Shown: piece by piece, positions 32,001-40,000 of the stretch
Position numbering within the stretch: the first letter of the stretch is position 1
Layout: each line of letters begins with the position of its first letter
DNA from: Dactylosporangium fulvum
GTDB lineage: Bacteria; Actinomycetota; Actinomycetes; Mycobacteriales; Micromonosporaceae
Direction: 5' to 3'
NCBI RefSeq assembly: GCF_025137375.1
Contig: NZ_CP073720.1
Span: forward strand, 6,162,501-6,226,500
DNA: 64,000 nucleotides
Translations under genes and position numbers: made by a program
Notes under the pieces: model-generated
Told to the model about the DNA's origin: nothing
Databases searched by the model: none
What the model saw: the letters and a program-made list of their open reading frames with translations, nothing else

Positions 32001-32884
32001 GTGACCGCGGGCCCCTCCATGCCGAGGGTGTAGGAGATCCGGCCGGAGGCGACGCTGTTGAGGCTGCCGGTCAGCAGGTAGCCGTGCATGCCTTCGGCGG
32101 GCCGGTGCAGGGCCGGGCCGTAGTGGGTGTACGGGACGCCGACGTAGACGCCGCCCGCCCGGCCCGCGACCGACAGCGGGTCGATGCGCGCCGACTCGAG
32201 CGCCTCCCAGGCGACCTCCAGCAGCAGCCGCTGCTGCGGGTCCATGCCCAGCGCCTCGCGCGGGCTGATGCCGAAGAACGCGGCGTCGAACTGGGCCGCG
32301 TCGTGCAGGAACGAGCCGTGCCGGGTGCAGCAGGTGCCGACGTTGTCCGGGTCGGGGTGGTACAGCTCGGCGACGTTCCAGCCACGGTCCGTCGGGAAGG
32401 TGCTCGCCGCGTCGACCCCGCCGGCCACGAGGTCCCACAACGCCTCCGGCGAGTCGACCCCTCCCGCGTAGCGGCACGCCATGCCGACGATGACAACGGG
32501 GTCGTCCGGGTCCGCCGGGGACCGGCGCCGCGCGGCCGGTCCGGCAGGGTTCCCGGGACGGTCGCCGAGGAGCCCGTCGCGCAGGAAGCCGGCGACCGCG
32601 GCCGGCGTCGGGTAGTCGAAGAGCAGCGTGGCCGGGATCCGCAGTCCCGTCGCCGCGGCGAGCCCCTCCCGCAGCGCGGTGCCGATCGCGCGGTACACGC
32701 CGATGCGCCGGAACGCCGCGTCCGCGGCCACCGGCCCCGGCTTTCCGGTCGCCGCGACGACTTCGGCCCGGACCAGGTCGAGCAGGATCCGGTCCCGGTC
32801 GGCGTCGGTGGCGGCGCGCAGCCGCCGCAGCAGCTCGCCGGGCCCACCGGGCCGCGTTTCGTCGACAGTGTGTTCCTGCGCCAT
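23039..32884 (-). CDS. Bimodular type I PKS (defective ACP-KS-AT-KR-ACP-KS-AT-KR-ACP-docking)
   Basis: This 3,281-residue synthase begins with an ACP-like region (residues 30-105) that lacks the phosphopantetheine Ser: the expected GFDSL reads GVYRA. Module 1 has KS (128-555, DTACSSSL), AT (about 655, GHSQGE and VDYASH, methylmalonyl type), KR (about 1275, VTGGTGALGG) and ACP (about 1590, LGFDSLSAV). Module 2 has KS (about 1648), AT (about 2195, again YASH), KR (about 2848) and ACP (about 3163). Both KRs have the A-type Trp. KR1 also has His three residues before the catalytic Tyr (GDHGAY, A2-like), while KR2 has Gln (NAGQAAY, A1-like). There is no DH or ER. The C-terminus ends DDEMFDLIDRELGIS, a docking tail, so the chain passes to another PKS, presumably one outside the window such as the TE-bearing protein at 63319. 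Each module adds a methyl and a hydroxyl. Confidence 0.95.
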   Translation of the reverse strand: MAQEHTVDETRPGGPGELLRRLRAATDADRDRILLDLVRAEVVAATGKPGPVAADAAFRRIGVYRAIGTALREGLAAATGLRIPATLLFDYPTPAAVAGFLRDGLLGDRPGNPAGPAARRRSPADPDDPVVIVGMACRYAGGVDSPEALWDLVAGGVDAASTFPTDRGWNVAELYHPDPDNVGTCCTRHGSFLHDAAQFDAAFFGISPREALGMDPQQRLLLEVAWEALESARIDPLSVAGRAGGVYVGVPYTHYGPALHRPAEGMHGYLLTGSLNSVASGRISYTLGMEGPAVTVDTACSSSLVALHLAVQALRAGECELALAGGVTVMSTPGVLMEFSRKRGLSPDGRCKAFSDDADGTGWGEGAGMLVLERLSDARRAGHPVLAVVRGSALNQDGASNGLTAPNGPSQQRVIRAALADAGLAASDVDMVEAHGTGTPLGDPIEAQALLATYGRERDAAHPLWLGSLKSNVGHTQAAAGVGGVIKTVLAMRRGTLPRTLHVSAPSSHVDWSAGAVELLTEARDWPAVERPRRAAVSSFGVSGTNAHVILEAPAGEPVPPPGPAPAVVAVPVSGRGPAGLRAQARRLAEHLDAHPEQDLADVAWSLAATRAALPDRAVVVGRDRAVVREQLLDLAGAAPLAGPARPGGRVAFVFPGQGSQWAGMAVDLLDSEPVFAASIARCEEAFAPLADWSLTAVLRAAGPLERVDVVQPVLFAVMVSLAELWRSRGVEPDVVVGHSQGEIAAACVAGVLSLEDAARVVLLRSQSLAVLAGQGGMASVALPEPEVTDRIAPWAGRLGVATVNGPAAVVVSGEVAALEEFMAACAADGVRVRRVDVDYASHGVQVEAIHDRLLEVLAPVAPRTGTIEMHSTVGADLTGVEFAGAEYWYRNLRHTVRFADAVRTLAGRGVTEFVEVSPHPVLTVGIQDTLDELGGEGFVTGTLRRDDGGTDRFLASLGALWCHGADVDWAAVLGAGRRTVDLPTYAFQRQRYWLEAPLLDERATAAADALDGEFWTAVEQADADGLAGVLSAEPAAVAAVLPALRTWHEQRAIRGQVDGWRYRVRWDVLPAAPAGRPGGLWLVVHPAGGPLAEPVAAALGAAGAAVRAVAVDGRDTGRDQLADVLRAALDGDEPAGFLSLLAVDGRPRADHPVVPAGVAANLLLLQALDDVGAAAPLWCVTRGAVAVDGAAPEAPEQAQTWGLGRVAALEHPQRWGGLADLPAEPAQADLAALCHVLGGAEDQVAIRPAGIFARRLVHAGTGAAAPARTWRPEGTVLVTGGTGALGGHVARWLARAGARSLVLTSRRGAAAPGAADLVAELADLGAEATVVACDVADRAAVEELVAGCAARGRPIRTVMHTAGVADLAPLGELTVEGMARVAEGKVAGALHLDALLDREALHTVVYFSSIAAMWGVGDHGAYAAANAHLDALAERQRAEGVTAHSVAWGPWAGGGMIAGSLEDTLRRRGVPLIDPEPSMHALQQLLDHDDTTIAVADVDWERFAAVFCGARPSPLLGELPEVRRTLDAPPEPAGTTGGELARGLAGLGAADRDRALLDLVRAQVARVLGHDSAETVESRRAFMELGFDSLSAVELRNALGAATGLRLPATAVFDHPTPVHLARFLRAELLGESPESPAAVPVPVVDRADPVVIVGIGCRYPGGVQNPDDLWRLLVDETDAVGPMPTDRGWDLAALYDPDPDRAGTTYVRHGGFLYDAADFDPEFFGVSPREARAMDPQQRLLLEVAWDASEHARIAPASLRGTRTGVFVGMADQAYGSRLQAGSGGSEGMEGYLVTGGASSVASGRISYVLGLEGPAVTVDTACSSSLVALHLAVESLRRGECDLALAGAAMVMSTPAQFVGFSRQRGLARDGRCKAFGAGADGFGLAEGAGMVMLERHSDAVRNGHRVLAVVRGSAVNQDGASNGLTAPNGPAQQRVIRNALAAAGLAARDVDTVEAHGTGTLLGDPIEAQALLATYGQERDPGRPLWLGSLKSNVGHTQTAAGIGGVIKMVLAMRHGRLPRTLHADAPSPHVDWSAGAVELLTAARDWPDTGRPRRAGVSSFGISGTNAHVIVEQAPEPAEPSVAPAPEPAAEPARVVPLVVTAHSTPALAAQAARLRDLLTGEDGAAPDPAGVAGVARSLVATRSLLPRRAVVLGDPVAELTALADGGEAAGTVRGTADVDGRVVFVFPGQGAQWAGMAVDLVDTSAVFRAAIEDCERALAPHVDWSLQAVLRGAEGAPGLDRVDVVQPASWAVMVSLAALWRSFGVRPDAVVGHSQGEIAAACVAGMLSLDDAARIVAVRSRAIVTLAGTGAMASVALPVAEVRQRIEALGGGLEVAVVNGPTAVVVSGVVPAVHAFVAACVEDGVRARLVDVDYASHSAQVEAVEEALRTGLAGVGGAAGTVPMLSTATGEWLAGSQLDAGYWYHNLRAPVRFADTVERLVEDGYRVFVECSAHPVLTVPVQETADATVDGVPYVVTGSLRRGEGGLDRFARSVAELFVRGPEVDWSPLLGTGGRIVDLPTYAFQRRRFWLDAPAAGVSGAAEAADGTFWSAVRDADLPGLARALSVDEAAVAAVLPGLRDWHETAAARGVLDSWRYAVRWTALPEPAPARLVGRWLVVAPDDAAADAPTGAADAPDPAREPTGAVLAGSERHGAVVAALARHGATVELVRLPVAEADRDRIADRLRAAAAAGPVDGVLSLLASDETPHPALPGVSGGLAAGVAIVQALHDAGVTAPLWCATSGAVSVGAGDPVDHPIQALVWGMGLVAGLDDPVHFGGLVDLPSTVDETTGARLCAVLAGTAGDEAQLALRPAGVFGRRLVRAPLAAGAPRTPWRPAGTVLVTGGTGALGAHVARRLAGAGAQRLILTSRRGMAAPGAADLVAELTALGAEVAVEACDVADREALRRLLDAVPADRPLTAVVHAAGVTGAERPLTGTALDDMGGVLRAKVAGAAHLDGLLAEAPLDAFVLFSSGAGVWGNAGQAAYAAGNAYLEALARHRRDRGLRATCVAWGAWDGGGMVDPAEAARLVRHGVLGMDPGHAVAALWETVERGEGPLVVARVDWERFGALYAMSRHRAFLHELPEAHAAATGAPAEVTGPAGAADSTGTPAQRLAGLTADARRRELVHLVRSHAAGTLGYADAETVHASRPFRELGFDSLTAVDLRNKLTAATGLRLPVTVVFDHPTPTALAKYLDGALVPDEAVSPLAALDALAAALPEGDVDPDVRRQVAERLRNLLRRWDDTEQGGAGDGELEAATDDEMFDLIDRELGIS

Positions 32885-33009
32885 GGCTGCACCGCCTTGT
32901 GAGAGAAAACCCGGGCGGCGTACCGGCGTCGGGGCCCACCGGGCATGAGCGGGGGAAGCCGAGTATCGCCCGGAACGGATGTGGACCGGCCCGGCGCCGA
33001 ACGTTCTCT

Positions 33010-33025
33010 AGCAGAACGCTTAGCC
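33010..33025 (-). promoter_or_regulatory. Shared 16-base element upstream of the bimodular PKS
   Basis: The minus strand reads CTAAGCGTTCTGCTAG, with CTA...TAG ends. It resembles the elements before the PKS-aminotransferase (8454-8466) and the first NRPS (42045-42060). Its upstream edge is about 140 bases from the PKS start, nearly the same distance as for the NRPS. Confidence 0.4.
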
Positions 33026-33092
33026 GTCGAGGCGGGCGCACAACGCAGCAACCGCCGGGCCGCGCGAGGCGGGCCGGCGGTCGGCAAAAGGG

Positions 33093-33302
33093 TCAGGCGG
33101 TCTGGGCTTCCAGCTGGCGGCGCAGGCTCAGCGGGCGCATGTCGGTCCACACCTCGTTGACGTGGGCCAGGCACTCCTCCTTCGGGCCCGAGAAGCCCGC
33201 GTCGCGCCAGCCGGCCGGGATGTCACGGCCCTCCGGCCAGATCGAGTACTGCTCCTCGTCGTTGACCACCACCGTGTACCGGCGGGTGTCGTCCTCTTCC
33301 AT
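33093..33302 (-). CDS. MbtH-like NRPS accessory protein
   Basis: This 69-residue protein has the full MbtH pattern: VVVNDEEQYSIWPEGRDIPAGW, GFSGPKEECLAHVNEVWTDMRPLSLR, with the conserved Trp residues. MbtH proteins bind the N-terminal part of adenylation domains and are often needed for their folding or activity. The ATG at 33302 has GGAGG six bases upstream. It is third in the NRPS1, thioesterase, MbtH run, so its partners are probably the A domains of the two NRPSs. Confidence 0.95.
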   Translation of the reverse strand: MEEDDTRRYTVVVNDEEQYSIWPEGRDIPAGWRDAGFSGPKEECLAHVNEVWTDMRPLSLRRQLEAQTA

Positions 33303-33319
33303 CAGCTTCCTCCAAGGGG

Positions 33320-34084
33320 TCAGCGCAGGGCCAGTTCGTCGGCGAGCCGGCCGATGACGAGCTGGGGGTGGTCGATGACGGCGAAGTGGTCGCCGTCCAG
33401 GACCTGGCGGTCGAAGCGGCCGGTCGTCACCGTGGCCCAGCCGTCGAGGTCGGCGGCGCCGACGTTGCCGTCGCGCGTGCCGGCGTAGGCGCTCACCGGG
33501 CAGGTCAGCGGCGGGCCGGGCGCCGGGCGGTACTGCTCGACCATGCCCATGTCGGCGCGCAGCACCGGCAGGAACACCGCGCCGATCTGCGGATCGTCGA
33601 GGATCTCGTCCGGGATGCCGCCGTGCCGCGCCTGCATGGCCCGGCCGAACTCCTGGTCGCTCAGGTGGCTGACCCGGGGCAGCAACGCGGCGCCGCCGGG
33701 CGGGCGGGCCGCCGCGACGACCAGCCGCACCGGCGACAGCAGGTAGTGGCGGTGGAGGTACCGGGCCAGCTCGTAGGCGACGAGGGCGCCCATGCTGTTG
33801 CCGAGCAGCGCGAACGGCACGTCGAGGCTGGGCAGCACCGCCTCGGCGAGGGCGGGCACGAGGTCCACGATGCCGGTCGGCAGCGGCTCGCCGAAGCGGG
33901 TCTCCCGGCCGGGCAGCTGCACCGGGCACACCTCCATGCCGTACGGCACGTGGTGCTGCCAGGTGCGGAAAGCGGAGGCCGCGCCGCCCGCGTGCGGCAG
34001 GCAGAACAGCCGCAGCGCGGTGTCGGCGGCCGACCGGCGGTTGGGCAGCCACGGGGTCTGCCCCGCATACAGGGTGTCATTCAC
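33320..34084 (-). CDS. Type II thioesterase (NRPS operon)
   Basis: This 254-residue alpha/beta hydrolase is of the editing thioesterase family. It has LFCLPHAGGAAS near the N-terminus, the nucleophile elbow LLGNSMGALVAYELAR (about residue 100), a catalytic Asp in AGTRDGNV and His in LDGDHFAVI. Such enzymes clear mis-primed carrier domains. The GTG start lies inside the end of the NRPS gene (eight-base overlap). Another type II thioesterase lies at 62561 with the PKS-side genes, so each half of the pathway may have its own. Confidence 0.92.
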   Translation of the reverse strand: MNDTLYAGQTPWLPNRRSAADTALRLFCLPHAGGAASAFRTWQHHVPYGMEVCPVQLPGRETRFGEPLPTGIVDLVPALAEAVLPSLDVPFALLGNSMGALVAYELARYLHRHYLLSPVRLVVAAARPPGGAALLPRVSHLSDQEFGRAMQARHGGIPDEILDDPQIGAVFLPVLRADMGMVEQYRPAPGPPLTCPVSAYAGTRDGNVGAADLDGWATVTTGRFDRQVLDGDHFAVIDHPQLVIGRLADELALR

Positions 34085-37000
34085 CAGCGGTCACCGTCTT
34101 TCGGCAGCAGCGGGCACCGGGATCGGCCGCGACCTGCGCCAGCAGCGCGACGTAGCGCTCCGCGAGGTCCTGTGCGGTCTCGTCGTCGAACAGGTCGGTA
34201 CTGTACTCGAGCAGCCCGTCGACGCCGAGGCAGGCGCCGTCCGGTCCGATCCGCTCGCGCAGCATCACGTTGAGGTCGAACTTGGCGGTCGTCGACGCGG
34301 TCGGTTCGATCCGCAGCCGGAGGCCCGGCAGGTCGAAGCCGCCCCGTTCGGTGTCGTCGGCGACGATCATGACCTGGAAGAGCGGGTGCCGGGAGCTGGA
34401 CCGGGCCGGGTTGAGCGCCTGGACCAGGTGCTCGAAGGGCGTGTCCTGGTGCGCGTACGCCTCCAGGTCGGCGTCGCGGACGCGGGCGAGCAGGTCCGTG
34501 AACGTCGGGTCGCCGGAGGTGTCGGTGCGCAGGACGATCGTGTTGGCGAAGAAGCCGATGAGGCCGTCCAGCGCCTCGTCGGGCCGGCCGGCGACCGGGG
34601 TGCCGAGCGGGATGTCGGTGCCGGCGCCCACCTGCGTCAGCAACGCCGCCAGGGCCGCCTGCGCGGCCATGAACACGCTGGCGCGGCTGCCCCGGGCGAC
34701 GTTCGCCAGCGCGGCGTGCGCGTCCGGGTCGACGGTGAACGTGACACCCCGCCCCGCGGACGACGCCGCGGCCGGGCGGGGCCGGTCGAACGGCAGCGCC
34801 AGCTCGGCCGGCATGCCCGCGAGGGTCCGCCGCCAGTACGCCAGCTGCCGCGCCAGCAGGCTGCGCGGGTCGCGCGCCGAGCCCAGCAGCTCCTGCTGCC
34901 ACAGGGTGTAGTCGGCGTACTGCGCGGGCAGCGGTTCCCACCGGACCCGGCCGCCGGCACGGCGTGCCCCGTAGGCGCGGGCCAGGTCGGCCGCGAGCGG
35001 CACCATCGACCAGCCGTCGCAGGCGATGTGGTGCAGTACGACCGTCAGCACGTGCTCGGCGTCGTTCAGCCGGAACAGCCAGGCCCGCAGCGGCAGGTCC
35101 TCGTCGAGCCGGAACGCGGTGGCGGCCGCGGCGGCCTGCTCGGCGGCGAGACCGTGCGGGCCGCAGTCGACGACCCGCATCCGCACGGCGGCACCGTCGG
35201 CCGGCCGGACCTGCTGGGTCGGGACGCCGCCGACCTCGAGGACCGTGGTGCGCAGGCTCTCGTGCCGGGCGACGACGTCGGTCAGCGCCCCGGCGAGCGC
35301 TTCGGCATCAAGGTCGCCGGTGAGCCGGATCGACACCGGCACGTTGTACGTGGCGCTGGGACCGGTCAGCCGGTACAGGAACCACAGCCGCTGCTGCGCC
35401 GGCGACAGCGGCACGACGTCGGGCCGGACCCCCTGGACGAGCGCCGGGCGGGCGGTGCCCCGCACGCCGGTGAGCTGAGCGGCGAGGCCCGCCGGGGTCG
35501 GCGCGTCGAACACCGCCCGCACCGGTAGCTCCACGCCGAACGCCGCACGGATCCGGCTGACGAGCCGGACGGCGAGCATGGAGTGCCCGCCGAGCGCGAA
35601 GAAGTCGTCCTCGACGCCGAGGCCGGGGCGGTCCAGGACCTCCGCCCACACCTGGAGCATCGCGTCCTCGGCGGGGCTGCGCGGTGCGACGTATTCGGTG
35701 TGGACGGGTGTGTCGTCGGGTGGTGCTGGGAGGCGTTTGTAGTCGATTTTGCCGCTGGACAGTTGGGGCATTGCCGGCAGGGTCACGATCACCGACGGCA
35801 CCATGTATTCGGGCAGCCGGGTGCGTAGCCAGGTGCGTAGTTCTTGGGGGTCGGTGGGGTTGTCGGTGGGGGTGATGTAGGCGATGAGGCGGTCGTTGGT
35901 GGTGGTGACGGCGGCGTGGCGGGCGCGTTGGGTGAGGGTGGCTTCGATTTCGCCGAGTTCGATGCGGTGGCCGCGGAGTTTGATTTGTCGGTCGAGGCGG
36001 CCGAGGAAGTCGATGCGTCCGTCGGTGCGCCAGCGGGCGAGGTCGCCGGTGCGGTAGAGGCGGCTGCCGGGTGGGCCGTAGGGGTCGGGGGTGAATCGGT
36101 CGGCGGTGAGGTCGGGGCGGCCGAGGTAGCCGCGGGCGAGTTGGATGCCGCCGATGCACAGTTCGCCGGGCACTCCGACGGGCTGGAGGCGCAGGCTTGT
36201 GTCGAGGATGTAGGCGCGGACGTTGGTGGTGGGTGTGCCGATCGGGACGCGGGGGTCGCCGTCGAGCCGGCACCGGTCGACGGTCACGTTGACCGCGGTC
36301 TCGGTCGGCCCGTAGGCGTTGTAGAGGTCGGCGCCGAGCAGCGTCAGGCACTGGGCCCGTAGTTCGGGGGTGAGTGCTTCGCCGGCGCTTTTGATGACGC
36401 GGAGGGCTGGTAGGGGTGTGTTGCCGCCGTGGGCGAGGAGTGCGGCGAGCATGGTGGGCACGAACCGGACGTATGTGACGTTTTCGGTGGCGAGGAGTGT
36501 GCGGAGGTAGGTGGGGTCGCGGTGGCCGCCGGGGTCGGCGATGACGAGGCGGGCGCCGGCGGTGAGGGTTGCGAAGATTTCGACGACGGAGTCGTCGAAG
36601 GTGACGTTGGTTTTGAACAGTACGGTGGCGGTGGGGTTGAGGCCGAACCGGTCGATCTGCCAGTGGATCTGGTTGTGTGCGGCGCGGTGGCTGATCATGA
36701 CGCCTTTGGGCCGGCCGGTCGAGCCTGAGGTGTAGAAGACGTATGCGAGGTGGTCGGGGAGCACGCCGGACGGTGGGCAGGGCGCGGGGTGGGCGGCGAT
36801 GGCGTCGGCGTGTTCGTCGACGAGGATCGTCGCGGTCGGTCGTGCCTGGAGGATGCCGGCGAGGTCCGCGGTGGTGACGACGAGCGCCGCGGCGGCGTCG
36901 TCGAGGACCATCGCGGTGCGCTCGGCCGGGTGGTCGGGGTCGAGGGGGAGGTACGGCGCGCCGGCGCGGACGACGGCGACGATCGCGACGACCAGGTCGA

Positions 37001-40000
37001 TACCGCGGTGCAGCAGGACACCGACCGGCCGGTCCGGTGTCGCGCCCGCCGCGCGGAGGTGTCCGGCGAGGCGGTCGACCCGTCCGGCCAGTTCGCGGTA
37101 TGTCACCCGGTGGCCGCCGTGCACCAGCGCGACGTCGTCGGAGTCCGCGCGTGCGGTGATCGCCGCGGTGAGGTCGGCCGGGCCGGGGTACTCCCGCACC
37201 GGGCCCTGCCAGGCCTCGGTCACCAGCACCCGTTCGGCGTCGTCGAGGACGTCGAGGTCGGCGCAGCGCACGTCGGGATCGGCGGCGACCGTGCCGAGGA
37301 CCCGCATCAGCCTGGCCACGAGCTGCGCCGCGTCGGCGGCGTCGAACAGCTCGGTGCGGTACCGCAACTCGGCCCGGACACCGTCGCAGCGACCGCCGGG
37401 ACCGTAGCGCTCGCGCAGCACGAGGACAAGGTCGAACTGCGCCGTGGTCGCGGCGATCGGTTCCTCCGTCACCCGGAGACCGGGCAGCTCGGCGCCGACC
37501 TGCTCGGTCCCGTCGGCGACGAGCATCACCTGGAACAGCGGATGGCGGCCCTCGGCGCGGGGCGGGTTGAGCGCGAGCACCAGCTGCTCGAACGGCACGT
37601 CCTGGTGCGCGAGCGCGGCCAGGTCCGTCGTACGCACCCGGTCCAGCAGTTCGCGGAAGGTGGGGTCGCCCGAGGTGTCGGTACGCAGGACGAGGGTGTT
37701 GACGAAGAACCCGATCAGGTCCTCGAGCGCGTCGTCGAGCCGGCCGGCGACCGGGCTGCCGATCGGGATGTCGGTGCCGGCGCCGAGCCTGGTCAGCAGC
37801 GCGGCCAGGGCGGCCTGCACGACCATGAAGACGCTGCCCCGCTCCTGGCGGGCCAGCCGGGCCAGTCCCTCGTGCAGGCCGGCGTCGATGGTGAAGCGGA
37901 CGTCGGCACCGTCGGCGCTGTGCGGGCCGGGCCGGCGGCCGGCCCCCGGCAGCTCGAGCGCCGGTGGCGCGCCGGCCAGCGTGGACCGCCAGAAGTCGAG
38001 CTGGCGCGAGACCAGGCTGTCCGGGTCGGTGTCGCCGCCCAGGAGCCGCTGCTGCCAGAGGGTGTAGTCGGCGTACTGCACCGGCAGCGGCGACCACGCG
38101 GGTGCCGTGCCGGCCGAGCGGGCGGCGTAGGCGGCGGTGAGGTCCCGGGCGAGCGGCCCGATCGACCAGGCGTCGGCGGCGATGTGGTGCAGGACCGCGA
38201 CCACCACGTGCTCGTGCGCGCCGAGCGCGAAGAGGTGGACCCGCAGCGGCAGGTCGGCGGCCAGGTCGAACGGCTGCGCGGCGGCCTCCGCGACCATGGC
38301 GGCGACGCCGTCCGGCGCGACCCGTTCGGTCACGAACGGCACCCGCACCGTGCCGGCCGGCGCGATCCGCTGCACGGCCGAGCCCTCGACGGTGCGCACC
38401 GTGGTACGCAGGGACTCGTGGCGGGCCACCACGTCGTCGAACGCCGCACGCAACGCGTCGGGGTCCAGGGCTCCGGTGAGGCGCAGCGCCAGCGGGATGT
38501 TGTAGGTGGCGGCGGGCCCCTCGAACTCGTGCAGGAACCACAGCCGCTGCTGCGCCGGTGACAGCGGCACGGTCGACGGGCGCGGCTCGACGGCGGTGAG
38601 CGCGGGCCGGACGGCGGCCGGTGCGTCGAACCGCGCGGCCAGGCCGGCGATCGTCGGCGTCTCGAACAGGTCCCGGATGGCCAGTTCCCGGCCGAGCACC
38701 GCGCGGACCCGGCTGACGAGCCGCGTCGCGACCAGCGAGTGCCCGCCGAGGGCGAAGAAGTCGTCCGTCACGCCGACCCGGTCGCGCTCCAGGACCGCCG
38801 ACCAGACCTCGGCGAGCCGGCGTTCGAGGTCGGTACGCGGTGCGACGTACTCGCGCCGGGCCGAGACGACCGCGCCGGTACCGGCGGCGAGCAGGGCCGC
38901 CCGGTCGACCTTGCCGTTGCGGCTGACCGGCAGCGCGTCGTGCAGCACGTAGCCGTCGGGCACCATGTAGCGGGGCAGCCGGTCGCTGAGCCGCTCGTGC
39001 CACTCGACGAGCGTCTGCCCGGCGGGGCGGGCCGCCACGTGCGCGACGAGCCGGTCGCCGCCGTCGTCGCCGCCGGGGTGCGCCACCACGACGGCGGCCG
39101 CGAGGCCGGTGACCGTGCGCAGGGCCGCCTCGACCTCGCCGAGCTCGATCCGGTAGCCGCGGATCTTGAGCTGCTGGTCCTGCCGGCCGAGGTACTCGAT
39201 GACGAGGCGGTCGCCGCGGCGGCGGTGGCGGGCGAGGTCGCCGGTCCGGTAGAGCCGCTCGCCCGGGCGCTCGGCGTAGGGGTGCGGGACGAACGCGTCC
39301 GCGGTGAGGTCGGGGCGCCCGGCGTACCCGCGGGCGAGGCCGCCGCCGACGTACAGCGTGCCGGGCACCCCGGCGGGCACCGGCCGCAGGTCGTCGTCGA
39401 GGACGTACGCCTCGGCGTTGGGGTACGGCCCGCCGACGAGGCACACGCCGCCGTGGTCGAGGTCGCTGTCGTGGACCAGGTAGGTACTGTCGATCGTCGC
39501 CTCGGTCAGCCCGTACGAGTTGACGACCTCACCGTCCGGGCCGAGCAGCGCCCGCATGCGGGTCAGGTCGTCGGCGTCGACGTGGTCGGAGCCGACGATC
39601 AGCAGCCGCATCCCGTCGAGGCGCTCGCCGGCCGCGGCGGCGTGCTCGGCCAGGCGCCGGGCGACCAGCGGCACGAACTCCGCGCAGTCGACCTCCTCGC
39701 GGCGCATCAGGTCGAGCAGCCGCTCGGGCTGTAGCAGCAGGTCGCGCGGGCACAGCACCAGCCGGGCGCCGGAGCACAGCGCGCGGGTGAGGTCGCCGAC
39801 GAAGACGTCGAAGCCGAAGTTGGCCATCTGCAGGACCGAGCGGATCCGGCCGGGCAGCCGGTAGGCGGACTCCCATCCGCGGTACACCGACAGCAGCGTG
39901 TCGTCGCCGACCATGACGCCCTTGGGGCGCCCGGTCGAGCCGGAGGTGTAGATGAGGTACGCCAGCGCACCGGCTGGGCGGGCCCGGCGGGGCGCCGCCT

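Noticed and set aside
36430..36900. Assigning a known amino acid to the shared A domain
   Set aside because: The pocket read D-D-V-R-K-A-A-V-N fits no code I can recall with confidence, so naming a substrate would be a guess.
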